Source: Tetmemena sp. SeJ-2015
Taxonomy: Eukaryota; Ciliophora; Spirotrichea; Sporadotrichida; Oxytrichidae
Reading direction: 5' to 3'
Length of the DNA stretch: 64,000 nt
NCBI GenBank assembly: GCA_027382625.1
Contig: JAJKFJ010021349.1
Coordinates: forward strand, 1-64,000
In this document: positions 1 through 9,700 of the stretch, in pieces
Position numbering within the stretch: the first letter of the stretch is position 1
Layout: each line of letters begins with the position of its first letter
Made by a program: the position numbers and the translations under genes
The notes under the pieces: model-generated
The model's database searches: none
What the model was told of the DNA's origin: nothing
What the model saw: the letters and a program-made list of their open reading frames with translations, nothing else

Positions 1-333
1 ATTTTTAAAAAAATTTGGGGAAGTCTATAAGCGCTTCATCGATTCACAGTTTTTGTACGTTATGCCATTTCAACGATAGATGTTTGCTACAGTCTACGGA
101 GAGATCTTGGATAAGGAAACTATCTATGGAAGATTTCGCGCGCTACTCAAACTGAAGTGCGCTTAGTGGCGAAGAGTTTGAGGATCAATCAAATAATTGA
201 TGTGCACATCTTGAAACTTAGAAGTGCGATGAGGAACAGCTGCAACTCCTAACTTTCTCATCTGCAAAGCAACTTTCAAATGCGAGAGTATAGGTGCGCG
301 CTGGCACTCTCAACATTTTTGCGATGGAGTTGA
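1..333 (+). CDS. Open fragment at window edge, possible kinase-like piece
   Basis: With TAA/TAG read as Gln the frame starting at base 1 stays open to a TGA at 331-333, which lies inside the first copy of the 207-bp direct repeat. The stretch is GC-richer than its surroundings and looks like coding sequence. A segment with the pattern RRDLGQGNY followed about 20 residues later by a VAK motif weakly recalls the glycine loop and lysine of a protein-kinase N-lobe, but spacing and other motifs are not convincing. It may be one MDS of a gene lying mostly outside the window. Identity is a guess; coding nature is moderately supported. Confidence 0.25.
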
Positions 334-517
334 TGTTGAGAACTGGCTATTACTACTATAAGGGTGACTACATCCATCCTTAGAGTCAAAATGAAACTGA
401 GATAGGATGGATCATGTAGTTATTTTTTAGTAATTTCGCGTTTGACTCGCTTGATTATAAGTATTAATAAAGAAATTAATTATACACAACTTATTTTCAC
501 TTTCTTATCATATTATG
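311..517. repeat. 207-bp direct repeat, copy 1 (with foldback)
   Basis: Nearly identical to 3799-4007, same orientation, differing at only a few positions and small indels. Inside it, CTACATCCATCCT (about 368-380) and AGGATGGATCATGTAG (about 404-419) are inverted complements with one bulge, so the unit can fold into a hairpin. CAACAT near its start pairs with ATGTTG about 20 bases on. The copy lies at the 3' side of the FAN1-like gene, whose minus-strand frame runs into it. Confidence 0.85.
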
Positions 518-519
518 GG

Positions 520-3503
520 ATTTTGAATGTAATTGCACTTAAGTTGTAAACTTTATTTTTTTCTATTATCGGAAATAGTGCATCCAGAACTCTATAAATT
601 GACCACTGTTGCTTGTATCGATCTATGAATTCATGCTTATCATCTTCTATCTTAGTTCCATTCTCAGAATCTACATTCGAAGTAACACATGGTTCATAAA
701 TTACCTTAAATGAGCTCTCTCAAGTTATTGAAGAGAATGAAATCCTGGTCATTTTTCGAGAAATTAACGTTCAGCATCAAAAGGGCTTTCTTAATTATCC
801 TTTTCGCAATTTTTGAAGCTAAATCCTTCTTCTTCAAACCTAATTGGATATACTCAAATGTACTACCTATTACTTGCAATGCCTCGTCAAAGCAAATGAA
901 ATCCTCCCTTGACTAAAATATCGGCTTCAGATTAGGATTATCTGGCTCTGCTTCTCTATGAGCTAAATAGTTTGTGAAGTTTTCATATCAATAGAAGCCG
1001 TAATCATGATCCAATAAGGTTTCATAAGTATCTTTCTTCTGATAAAAGAAGAACAGTCTCAAGCACCTGTAAAAGAGTGCTCAGCTTTTCTCTTCTAGGT
1101 AAAAATAAAAGTTATAAATATAGGTAATAAGATCTGCTTGAGTTCGCCTTGACAAATGCATCTAGGATCTTTGATTTCAATAAGTTATCGCCGCCTCCTT
1201 ATCTATTCCTTTAGAAAGTACCTGTCATATTATAAGGCCTCTCTTCCTTTTTGATGAAAGAGAATAAGGACATAGGAGCTTTTGGTTGAGCCTTTTACTT
1301 CATCTCTCAACTATAGTTTCCTTCTCCCATCATAGAAATAAGCTTGTTTATAAGTCTATTCGATAGTTTCAGCTTTTCTGTCTGGGCGTTATCTCTAAAG
1401 AATAGGATTTTTTTGCCTATGGTCATACTCTCGTTACTCATTTCTCTTATCCATTTGGATATCTTCTCTGAAATTTTTTCGCATACCTTCTTATAATTAC
1501 CTTCTATAGTCATTTTCTACTGATAAAAGGGATTAACTCTTATAAGATCGAAATCGTGCTCATACTCTAGATTCTAGTTTCCTCCTTTAATGATCTTCTT
1601 AAGCTCTATCTCAAGTATCTTTAACCCTTAAACGTTTATTCCATTTTCAATTAGCTCACTCAGCCTTTCAAAGTCAGTGTCATTTACAGCATCCTCATCG
1701 CTTCTTAAAAAGCCATATCTATAGAGAGCCTAAATGGATTCCTCTAAGTGATCCTAATTTTAAGTGTATTTTGATAAAACTTGGTGGCTGAACCAAAAGC
1801 GCTATCTAAAAAACATACGAGCATAAATCGTCTTTGCCTTGCCATCTAAGGTAAGGAAAAGTTATATGAGGCATTTTTCTTCATCAGTGAAGAGATTGGA
1901 GTAACTAAACACAGTTTTGAGAACAAGGTCGAAGTTGCGGACATACCTAAACTAAATCTAAATAAATAGAGATGAATATACGTACCTGTTGTCTTAATCG
2001 ATGGGAGCTCTGTAACTTTACAAATTTTGCAGATGACTACTTTAGCTTTAAGACTCAGTCATTGTAGATTGTTAGGAGACTTATGATGATTGGATTTCTT
2101 CCTTTATTTATTGAAGCGCTTCTTCGCTTACTGAAACTTGAGAGATTACCATATCATCTGGTGGCACATATTCCTTGAAATAGTCAAAAACCTCCTCCTC
2201 TAATTCTTCCTATTCAGTTTTGCAAATTTAAGATTTTTCTTTCGTTTCTTCGATTGGGTCTTTCATACTAAACTCAAACCCGACTTCTCTATTTATGTTA
2301 TCTTTGTTTATATTCTGAAATGCCTTAATGAGGGCCTTTGGCATATTTTGAAAGTCTTTAATGCTGAAACTTTAGCATTCTGAATCAATTTTATCATTGA
2401 CAGCCGAATCTTTAATCCTCTAGTCTTTCAAAATATGCTCAAGAAAACTCACTGCTATATCCACTCTATCAGTCTTTCCTGGTATAGTGAATTTACTTTC
2501 TATCTTGAAGTAATCTCTATTTTCGCTAATGATTGTTGAGAGATTAAACGAGAAATCAACTGCAAGATAACCAAGCTCATACATTTCGATAAGTCCTTTC
2601 TTTGACTAATCAATTTTACCATCCAGCTATGCGAGGTCAACTTAACACACTACTTTAATTGCATGCTCGTATCTTTATCTGCTCTTATCTCTCTCAAGAA
2701 AAACTTTTATAGCAGATTCCTTCGAACTCTGTTCTTATTAACCCTCATTAAGGGGCATTCACTTGATTTTCATCTTCTCTCTCACTTTCTTATGATTTTC
2801 CCAATAAGATTGTGCAAGAAGGATCTTCTGTCTAAATACCATAGGAAATCGATAGTAGATATGCTTTGGTTTCCCGAAATTTCCAACTCCAGTTGAGCCA
2901 TTATTTCCTTATTTAGAGTTTAAATTAGATTTTGAATTAGAAGTTGATGTGTCAGTTCAACTTGAAGAGTAATAGTCGAAGTAGGGATCTTAGTCTTCCT
3001 GCTATTATTTTTGAGAAGGGGTTATTTAAACAAAGCCATCTAGGCTCTTTTACCCAGAGGGTTTTTCCATAGGTCTTAATAAAGGCTAGATTTTAGTTAC
3101 AAGTAGAGAATTTCCTGAAAATTAATTAAGGCGTGATTGATCCAAGAGTAATTTTAAAATTATTTTTCACAATAAAATGCAAAGTTGATCTCATTTAAGT
3201 ATTTACTTATAGTAATACAACAACAAACGATATATTCAAACTTTAAAACTGCTATCAAGTCACTAAGTAGTATTATTGGTTAAATTTTGGCTTCCCTCAC
3301 TTTGGAATGTGGTGGAATACAATTTAAGGATGCTGTTACAAGAATTGTTGCTGGTTTTGCTGCTACTGCAACTTATTGCCATTCTAAGTTTTACTCCAGA
3401 CAAACAAGTTACCTGAATTCATATGACTAAAACCATTGGAGCTGTTGCCCATCATAGATATCGTATTTTAAGCCTTCGATGCTGAAGCAGAGTTTGTGTT
3501 CAT
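520..3503 (-). CDS. FAN1: FAN1-like nuclease gene, C-terminal nuclease part not seen
   Basis: Minus-strand gene with ATG at 3503. The first 150 residues are Asn/Gln/Ser-rich. From about 2000 downward it carries the FAN1 hallmark region: RNFDLVLKTV, then a segment ending in YARMFFRQRFWF and a helix with YRYGFL, as in the FAN1 SAP/central region (DNA interstrand crosslink repair nuclease). A later part (about 1050 down to 760) matches the region before the FAN1 TPR domain. Introns at 1947-1985 (39 nt) and 671-704 (34 nt) join in frame. In-frame TGA codons occur at 2959-2961, 2759-2761, 1307-1309 and 988-990; each can be removed with a frame-neutral 18-bp repeat-bounded insert. About 3060-3300 is AT-rich and probably a larger IES. 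The VRR-NUC catalytic domain expected at the C-terminus is not found before the reading frame enters the repeat at 517, so it is either elsewhere (scrambled or outside) or lost. Confidence 0.7.
976..997 (-). other. Candidate 18-bp IES in FAN1-like gene (pointer CTTC)
   Basis: GAAG (CTTC on the coding strand) at 976-979 and 994-997 are 18 bp apart. Removing one copy plus the spacer keeps frame and deletes the TGA at 988-990. Confidence 0.55.
1305..1326 (-). other. Candidate 18-bp IES in FAN1-like gene (pointer GAGA)
   Basis: TCTC (GAGA on the coding strand) at 1305-1308 and 1323-1326 are 18 bp apart. Excision is frame-neutral, removes the TGA at 1307-1309 and joins two open blocks of the same frame. 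Confidence 0.55.
2946..2967 (-). other. Candidate 18-bp IES in FAN1-like gene (pointer TCAA)
   Basis: TTGA (TCAA on the coding strand) at 2946-2949 and 2964-2967, 18 bp apart; excision is frame-neutral and removes the TGA at 2959-2961. Confidence 0.5.
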
Positions 3504-3798
3504 CTTACCACTATTTCCAAAAATGCAGATAAATAACTATGCAGAATAAAATTAATCATTTTTCCTTAAGCGGCATGAAGTGAATGCTGGATTTACTAAC
3601 CATTAAAACCTCAGAAACTCTTAAAATTGTAAAAATATAAATACTTTCAAAGAGCAAGTAAAATTTAAGTAAAAGTGTCCAAATAGAATGATTTTGAGTT
3701 AATACGAAAGATAATTAAAAATCAAAAGGACTCTTAGTAAATTTCTTAATTTTTAAAATGATGGAATTAGTTTAGCTTGAGATAGTACTAGAACTCAT
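3504..3798. promoter_or_regulatory. AT-rich 5' flank of FAN1-like gene
   Basis: About 300 bases between the presumed FAN1-like start and repeat copy 2. No coding sequence is recognised; probably 5' UTR/promoter and germline spacer. No specific element can be named. Confidence 0.3.
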
Positions 3799-4007
3799 CA
3801 ACATTTTTGCGATGGAGTTGATGTTGAGAACTGGCTATTACTACTGATAAGGGTGACTACATCCATACCTTAGAGTCAAAATGAAACTGAGATAGGATGG
3901 ATCATGTAGTTTTTTTGAGTAATTTCGCGTTTGACTCGCATGATTATAAGTATTAATAAAGAAATTAATTATATACAACTTATTTTCACTTTCTTATAAT
4001 ATTATGG
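3799..4007. repeat. 207-bp direct repeat, copy 2 (with foldback)
   Basis: Second copy of the unit at 311-517, same orientation and about 3.49 kb away, with the same CTACATCCAT / GGATGGATCATGTAG foldback. It lies directly at the 3' end of the minus-strand low-complexity reading frame at 4010-5160, which reads into it and stops at TGA 3876-3878. The two copies flank the FAN1-like gene like ends of a mobile or duplicated segment. Confidence 0.85.
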
Positions 4008-5160
4008 AGTTTGATTGCTCATACTCCTTAATCCGTGATTAGGTTAGAAATCTAAAACTTTAGGTTTCAGGAAATTTCCGACATTCTAATCTTTTTAAGC
4101 TTGCCCTGGTCTCAGACTTTACCCTTAAATTATTCCTATAGATCCTGAACCAGTATGCCCATTTGACATTCCTGTAGCTAATGGACCTTGAGATTATGAT
4201 ATAACTTCATTGCCATTAGACTAGCGATTAATGTGAAAATTTCTGGTATTTTATATTACCTGAAGCCCTCCACTAGACTTGTACTCTTTTCTTTTCGCGT
4301 TCGTATTACTGTGCTGCATGAACATATTTAAGAAATGAAAAAATTAATCTCAATTTTCTTGATTGAATTCTAATGCGTTTTAATGCGCACTCGAATTACC
4401 TCCTCCCCCACTCAAGCTATTCTACTTAACCATTCTGAATTTCTTCTTTTTAAATATTGGAGAAGATTAGGCTTGGACGGCGGGTCCCCCATTTTAAAGT
4501 AGGCTTTACTAAGCTATCAAATAATTTTATGTCCCGTTTCTAATGTTCATATGCTGGTGATTCATGTTAATTAAGTTTTAGAAATGAAAACTATTATGAA
4601 CCTAATATAAAAAAGTTTTTGCTATTCAAATAAGTCTTAAATTAATTTCCCCCAAGGGTCTTAGAAAAGAGGAGCGGGGAACTTTCCTCATCTAATAGTG
4701 ATGACTGTAGCTATTTAGCCCAGTCCTTATTTTAGATCTATTGGTCTTTATTGCCTTGCATAATTTTGTTTATCGAACTTCCAAGGGGTGGTCGACTAGC
4801 AGCCACACCTAAGCTCGTTGCTCCAGATTCATTTTACTTGCTGAAATTTATAGCTTGATGATTCTAGCTCTATAGCTTTTAAGTTTCCTCTGGGGTTAAA
4901 CTATTCTGATTATTGGAATTAGTTTTCAAGGTGCTGAGACCATCTCCAAAGCGAGTGGAGTGGTTATGACTAGTCACATTTTAATTCTTAGAAATTATAG
5001 GTGTGTTAAATTCGTTTCCTTTCTCAGCGTAATTTTGAGATATTGCTCCAAAAATATTTTAAGAGCCTGCTGCTACTTTATCTTTGCTTTGCTGCTATTC
5101 TTCTGCCTAATTAATGCTATAGAAGAGAATATATTGGAATAAAAATTAATAAATTTTACT
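3876..5160 (-). CDS. Low-complexity Q/N/S/G-rich reading frame, probably C-terminal part of the TTLL gene
   Basis: On the minus strand the sequence from about 5150 to 4010 is open in code 6 in long blocks, rich in Gln, Asn, Ser and Gly, with many TAA/TAG glutamines, typical of disordered tails of ciliate proteins. Frame breaks occur near 4580 and 4320. A GT..AG intron of about 40 bases is possible near 4220-4260. The last frame runs into repeat copy 2 and ends at TGA 3876-3878. No domain is recognised. It continues the direction of the TTLL C-terminal tail upstream (higher coordinates), so it is most simply the end of that protein, but the AT-rich gap at about 5160-5330 could also separate two genes. 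Confidence 0.5.
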
Positions 5161-5330
5161 TAAATTAGAGAATTTACAATTTTTTTTCTTCAAATACTTC
5201 TCTTAACTTCTTAAATAGTAAAAGGGACTTTACTTTTAAATTTTTATGAGATCATCTCATAGAGTAATAAGTGACAAACTTCAATATAAAATCCTAATTG
5301 TGATTAATACCATCTTCAAAATTCTATAGA
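5160..5330. other. AT-rich gap (IES or spacer)
   Basis: About 170 bases of AT-rich sequence without usable reading frame between two minus-strand low-complexity coding blocks. Either an IES within the TTLL tail or a short intergenic spacer. Confidence 0.4.
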
Positions 5331-6741
5331 TAGAAATTCCTCATTTTAATTTAAATTGTTGCTATATTAGTTTTAAGAGGCTGGAGCTCCAAAGCCTAGG
5401 CTCGCTTGTTCAGAAGTTTATTTTGAGTTTGATTTTTAGTTTCTGAAGACTTGCCCTCTGCAAGTGATTGTGATTTCCCGATTGCTTAATTTTGTTCAAA
5501 CATTATTCTTTACTCAATAACTTATTTAAAAAATGTAAAACTTATGGAATCCCCTATTTCAAGCTCTCCTTTGCTTGCATAATCAGTTGCTAAATTTACT
5601 GAGTGTTATTAAAATTATTCGATCCATTGATAACCAGTTGTTGCTCTTGATACTTCTGAAATCCATTAGTCAGACTGAAAGGCTTCTAAAAATTCTTGAT
5701 CATCATTGGGAAGAACTCTTTCACCATTATGCAGCTTCCCTTCTGTTGAATTTGCTTTAATTACTGTTGCTATTGTAAATTTTACTAGGAGGAATCAGCA
5801 CTCGCATTTTGAGCTGCCAAAGCTGCGAGGAGTAATTGTTGAGACTGGCTGTGATTCTAATTTATCAAAAGTGAAGGTTAAGAATTCAACTTGTGCGTGG
5901 AGTTCTCAAAGAAAGGTTGAGATACAGAGTTAACCTAGAGCTATAAGTTCAGCTTTTATATCTATTGATAGCTTGCTATCTATTTTAGAAGCTCTTGCTA
6001 ATTTTAGAAGGTTTGGAAATCTATGTAGTCAGATACTCCATTAGTCCTATTAAGTAAAGCCTTGTGATTAATCTTTGCTAGAAGTAACTGAGATTCTAAA
6101 GTCCTTAGTTGGTCTTGATCTGTGGCTTGTCTCCCTAGAATATGATCATAGGATTAATTTCCACCCAAGGCCATTAATGGATTCACTTTTACATTTCTGT
6201 TGAATCTTTGATTAACGTTACTTGAAGCCGCCAGAGATTGTCTTTTATGAGTCCTACTCTAATCAAAATTTTAGAAAGCATTAGTCCGAGAAAACTGCCT
6301 CTGTATTTAATTTAAGTCATTTTACTCTGTAGGAACCTTACTTATTTGCTTGCTCTTTGCTTTGCTATTAGAAGTGGATAGTTGCTATCATCTTGGCCAG
6401 CATTACTAGACTATTGAGTGTCTTTGCTGGGGACTTTGATGCTATCATAGTCCGAATTATTGAAGAAGTGTTCCTTCGTTTAGTTGTAGTTGCTTTATAA
6501 ATTTGTCGAGTTTGCATTTGTCTTGGTTACTTATCTTTAAACTGGTAGAACTTTGAAGCTGTAGATACTACAAAAGGCTTAGGCTTATTTTCTAAAGATT
6601 CTAGACGCTTTTTCCTCCCAAAGCACCCAGTTTGAATCTCCCAGATTTCCTTAGAATGGTCCATCAGCTTTTAATACTCTTTCATAGATTCTTCGTATTC
6701 ACTGGGATAGATTAACTCGTAACCTCCGAGATTCTTGAGCT
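5330..6741 (-). CDS. TTLL: TTLL MDS 18 and C-terminal tail
   Basis: Begins at pointer AGCTCAAGAATCT (complement of 6729-6741) with NLGGYELIYPSEYEE, the conserved end of the TTLL domain, then a basic region and a long Ser/Asn/Gln-rich tail. The frame shifts near 6470-6520, and some blocks are open in two frames, so small IESs remain unsolved here. The tail is unlikely to be catalytic; such tails in TTLL proteins usually hold targeting or microtubule-binding stretches. Confidence 0.75.
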
Positions 6742-9700
6742 ATAAATAATCATAATAAAGCTCATTAGGATTACTAAATCTTTCACATTCATGAAATCAG
6801 ACTTGAGTTTATCTTTGAAAGTTCCCTAAGGCTTTTAAGATTTGCCTGTTAGCATTCGTTTCTCCATGTCTTCTTGCATCTGCTATTTATAAAAGTTCTT
6901 CCTCTTAGCTGAGAGTCCCAATAACTTGAAAGTGTCTCTAATTAACTCACTCTTTATCTTATAGTCTAAAGGTGAATCAGTAGAGAAACTAGGACTGTGG
7001 TTCACCTCTAAGAGTATGGGTTTGCATCTATGGTCGATCATATATTTATAAACTCAATTCAGGCTGGCTTGCTTATAATCTCCAGATGATGTCCTTGATG
7101 TTGTCCCAGAGAGTTATAGTAAGTTATAATTTATCAATCATAGTGTATTTTAAACTTCGCTTATGACCCACAGAGTGTTAACATATAAAACAGATCCACT
7201 CCATACACTAGAACGTAAATTTTCAATAAATTTCAATTATAAGCCATCCATTAGGTAAGGCTTATTTACATACCTCTAAACTACACAGTGCTCAGATAAC
7301 TCAATCTCACTGATGTTCCTTGTCAAAAAGATCCCTTTGCCAATAAAATATCAATATAAAATTACCTACTATAAGTATAATTTGAGTGATGATAATTTCT
7401 GTTTCTAAAGTTGAAATTAGTTTCATTTCCTGATTCGTTTTCAAGAACTTAGTCACTCACAAACTCCGATGCCCCTTCTTCAGAGAGATAGTTTTTACTT
7501 TGATACTTTGCTTCACTTTGCTGCGAGCTTTCGAACTTCTGATTATGACTCGCTGCTCCTCCAACTACCTTCATCTTTTCTCTGGTATTTTTACTACTGT
7601 TACTGTGAGGCAACTATACAATCGATTTCTCACTGTGCTTAGCTGATGAAGAAGCCCTCGATTAAGACTATTTCGAAGATGATCCAAGATCGAGCGTTCT
7701 TCTTGGCAGCAAAAACTAAGATTACTACTCTTAATCAGTAGCTCCAATTTTAGAAGCATTGGGCTTATTTTAGTTACCATTATTCGATTATTCTTCACCG
7801 TCCTATATGTAAGATGAAGGCTTTGCCTATCTGAGAAGGAGCTGCAGATTTTGCTTGGCTGGGGAAGATTCTGAAGGAAGAGAAAATTTCTGAGCTGGAC
7901 TTGAGGATGTTTATGTTGGCCTCTTTTACAACATTATAGTGTTTTCTAATCTGTCATTCTTTACATAAATAAAATTAAATGCTTGTATAAAGTTTAAATT
8001 CTTTTAGGTGTGAGAACGAGATGGTTAGTGTGAGTCTTGTCAATATTATTGTGAATCCAAAATATTGGTGCTGCTTTGCTTACTAGAAGGAGTTTGAGAA
8101 ATTTGGTTTACAACTGAGATAGTCTATTGTGGCACTTAAAATAGATAATATTAACTTTAGCAAGATCTTGCTTAATCGGATTTCTTTCCGCCTCTCTTGG
8201 GATATTATTGTTATTCTGGTTTTGAGGAGCTACTTATAGCGTAGTTAATTTTCCATTATAAGTGAATTACTTTTATAGAGAGAAAATCATTTAACTTACA
8301 TTATATTTTAAGATTTATAATTTAATCAACGTTAATTAAAGTCTTGTCTCCTTTTTTTAATTTCTTCTTCTATAAAATTCAATAGTTGATAATTAATTAT
8401 TTTTATTAAATTTTAGATAAATTTACATTTTTTTTGTCTATATTGAGAGGAGGCTAAGATGTCATATTTAATTTTAAGTATTCTTTAATTAAGAGTCTAT
8501 CAATCAATTCCTCTTCTTACTACTACTATTGCTCCTATTAAGTTCGTGATAATTAATTTTAACATGGGATTAAATTTGGTAAAAATTAAATTTATCAAAG
8601 AATAGAGGGACATATTATATCAAATGACAAGCCATAATTGCTAAATAATGGTAAAATAGCTCTGACTAAATGGAGTTAAGTTTTTATTGCTTCTAAGCGA
8701 AAAAATTGTTGAGATTTTTAATTTATATTTTATGTTTGATTTATAAGCAAATAAAGAATCATTATATCTTTGCAGTTTGAAATTATCATCACAGACAGAG
8801 AAGCTTAGTCAAAAGAGGGTCAAAATAAGTAAAGCAGAACATCAAATCAGACGATGAAGATGAAGAGGAGGAGGGATGGATGATGATGATGACTAAATCG
8901 ATGCTGTGGATTTTGATGAGGAGGAGGAGCCAGATGAGGGAGATGAAGAGGAGGAAGAGGGCGGAGAGGCTGCAGAATATGCAACTAACAGTGCTTGCTC
9001 AGAGGAGGAGAGCATGATACTTGAAGAATCATTTGACTGCTTTGGAGAGATCACAACTTCGCTCAAGAAAGACACTCTCTAATAGTAGGAGCTATTCAAC
9101 TAGAAGAAAAAGAGCGTAAATTTATAAGAGAAAGAAAGGAATGATTATATTTTGCTTCTCTACTTATCTTATTAGGAAGATTAATAGGCCCACAAGCAAA
9201 TCTAAAGTGACTGGCAGTGATATATTGCTCAAGGGTAATTGAATAATTCCAGAGTAATAAGAAGTTAGTAGCCCCCACTTTCAGGCAGTCAGAATTCAAA
9301 GAGACAAACTATTCAGAACTAGGAAAGTGGCTTAATGAATAAGAGTAGCAGTAGCTTTAATCAATCAAGGTAAAGTTTGCCCAACAGCCACCAATAGTAG
9401 CAATAGTAAAATAAGCTCACCTCAGTTTACCAAAAAGATAGTCAACTGGAGTCAGGACAGCAAAACATGCTCTCAACTTAGCTCACTTCACAAGAAAATA
9501 CCAGCAAAGACACTAGGTTAACTTTGAATAGTAGCACCTCTACTAAGACTCCTAGAGTTTCGACTAATCTGGGTAATGCATAAAACGTTTAAGGTAAATC
9601 CAGTTCGCGTCTAGGAAAGTAGGGTGAATAGATTAAAAGTCCCACAAGCTTGAATAAACAAGAGGAGGCAAGACTTGCACAGTACTTAAAGCTTGGTCAA

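Noticed and set aside
311..4007. LTR retrotransposon
   Set aside because: No reverse transcriptase, integrase or gag-like frame lies between the repeats; the content is a FAN1-like gene.
6783..6815. An 8- or 14-bp TGA-bounded IES causing the frame shift near 6800
   Set aside because: The plus-strand MDS at 10858-10891, with 9- and 13-bp pointers, fits far better.
8893..9075. Ser-rich frame on the minus strand
   Set aside because: Shadow of the plus-strand acidic tract of TTLL MDS 2.
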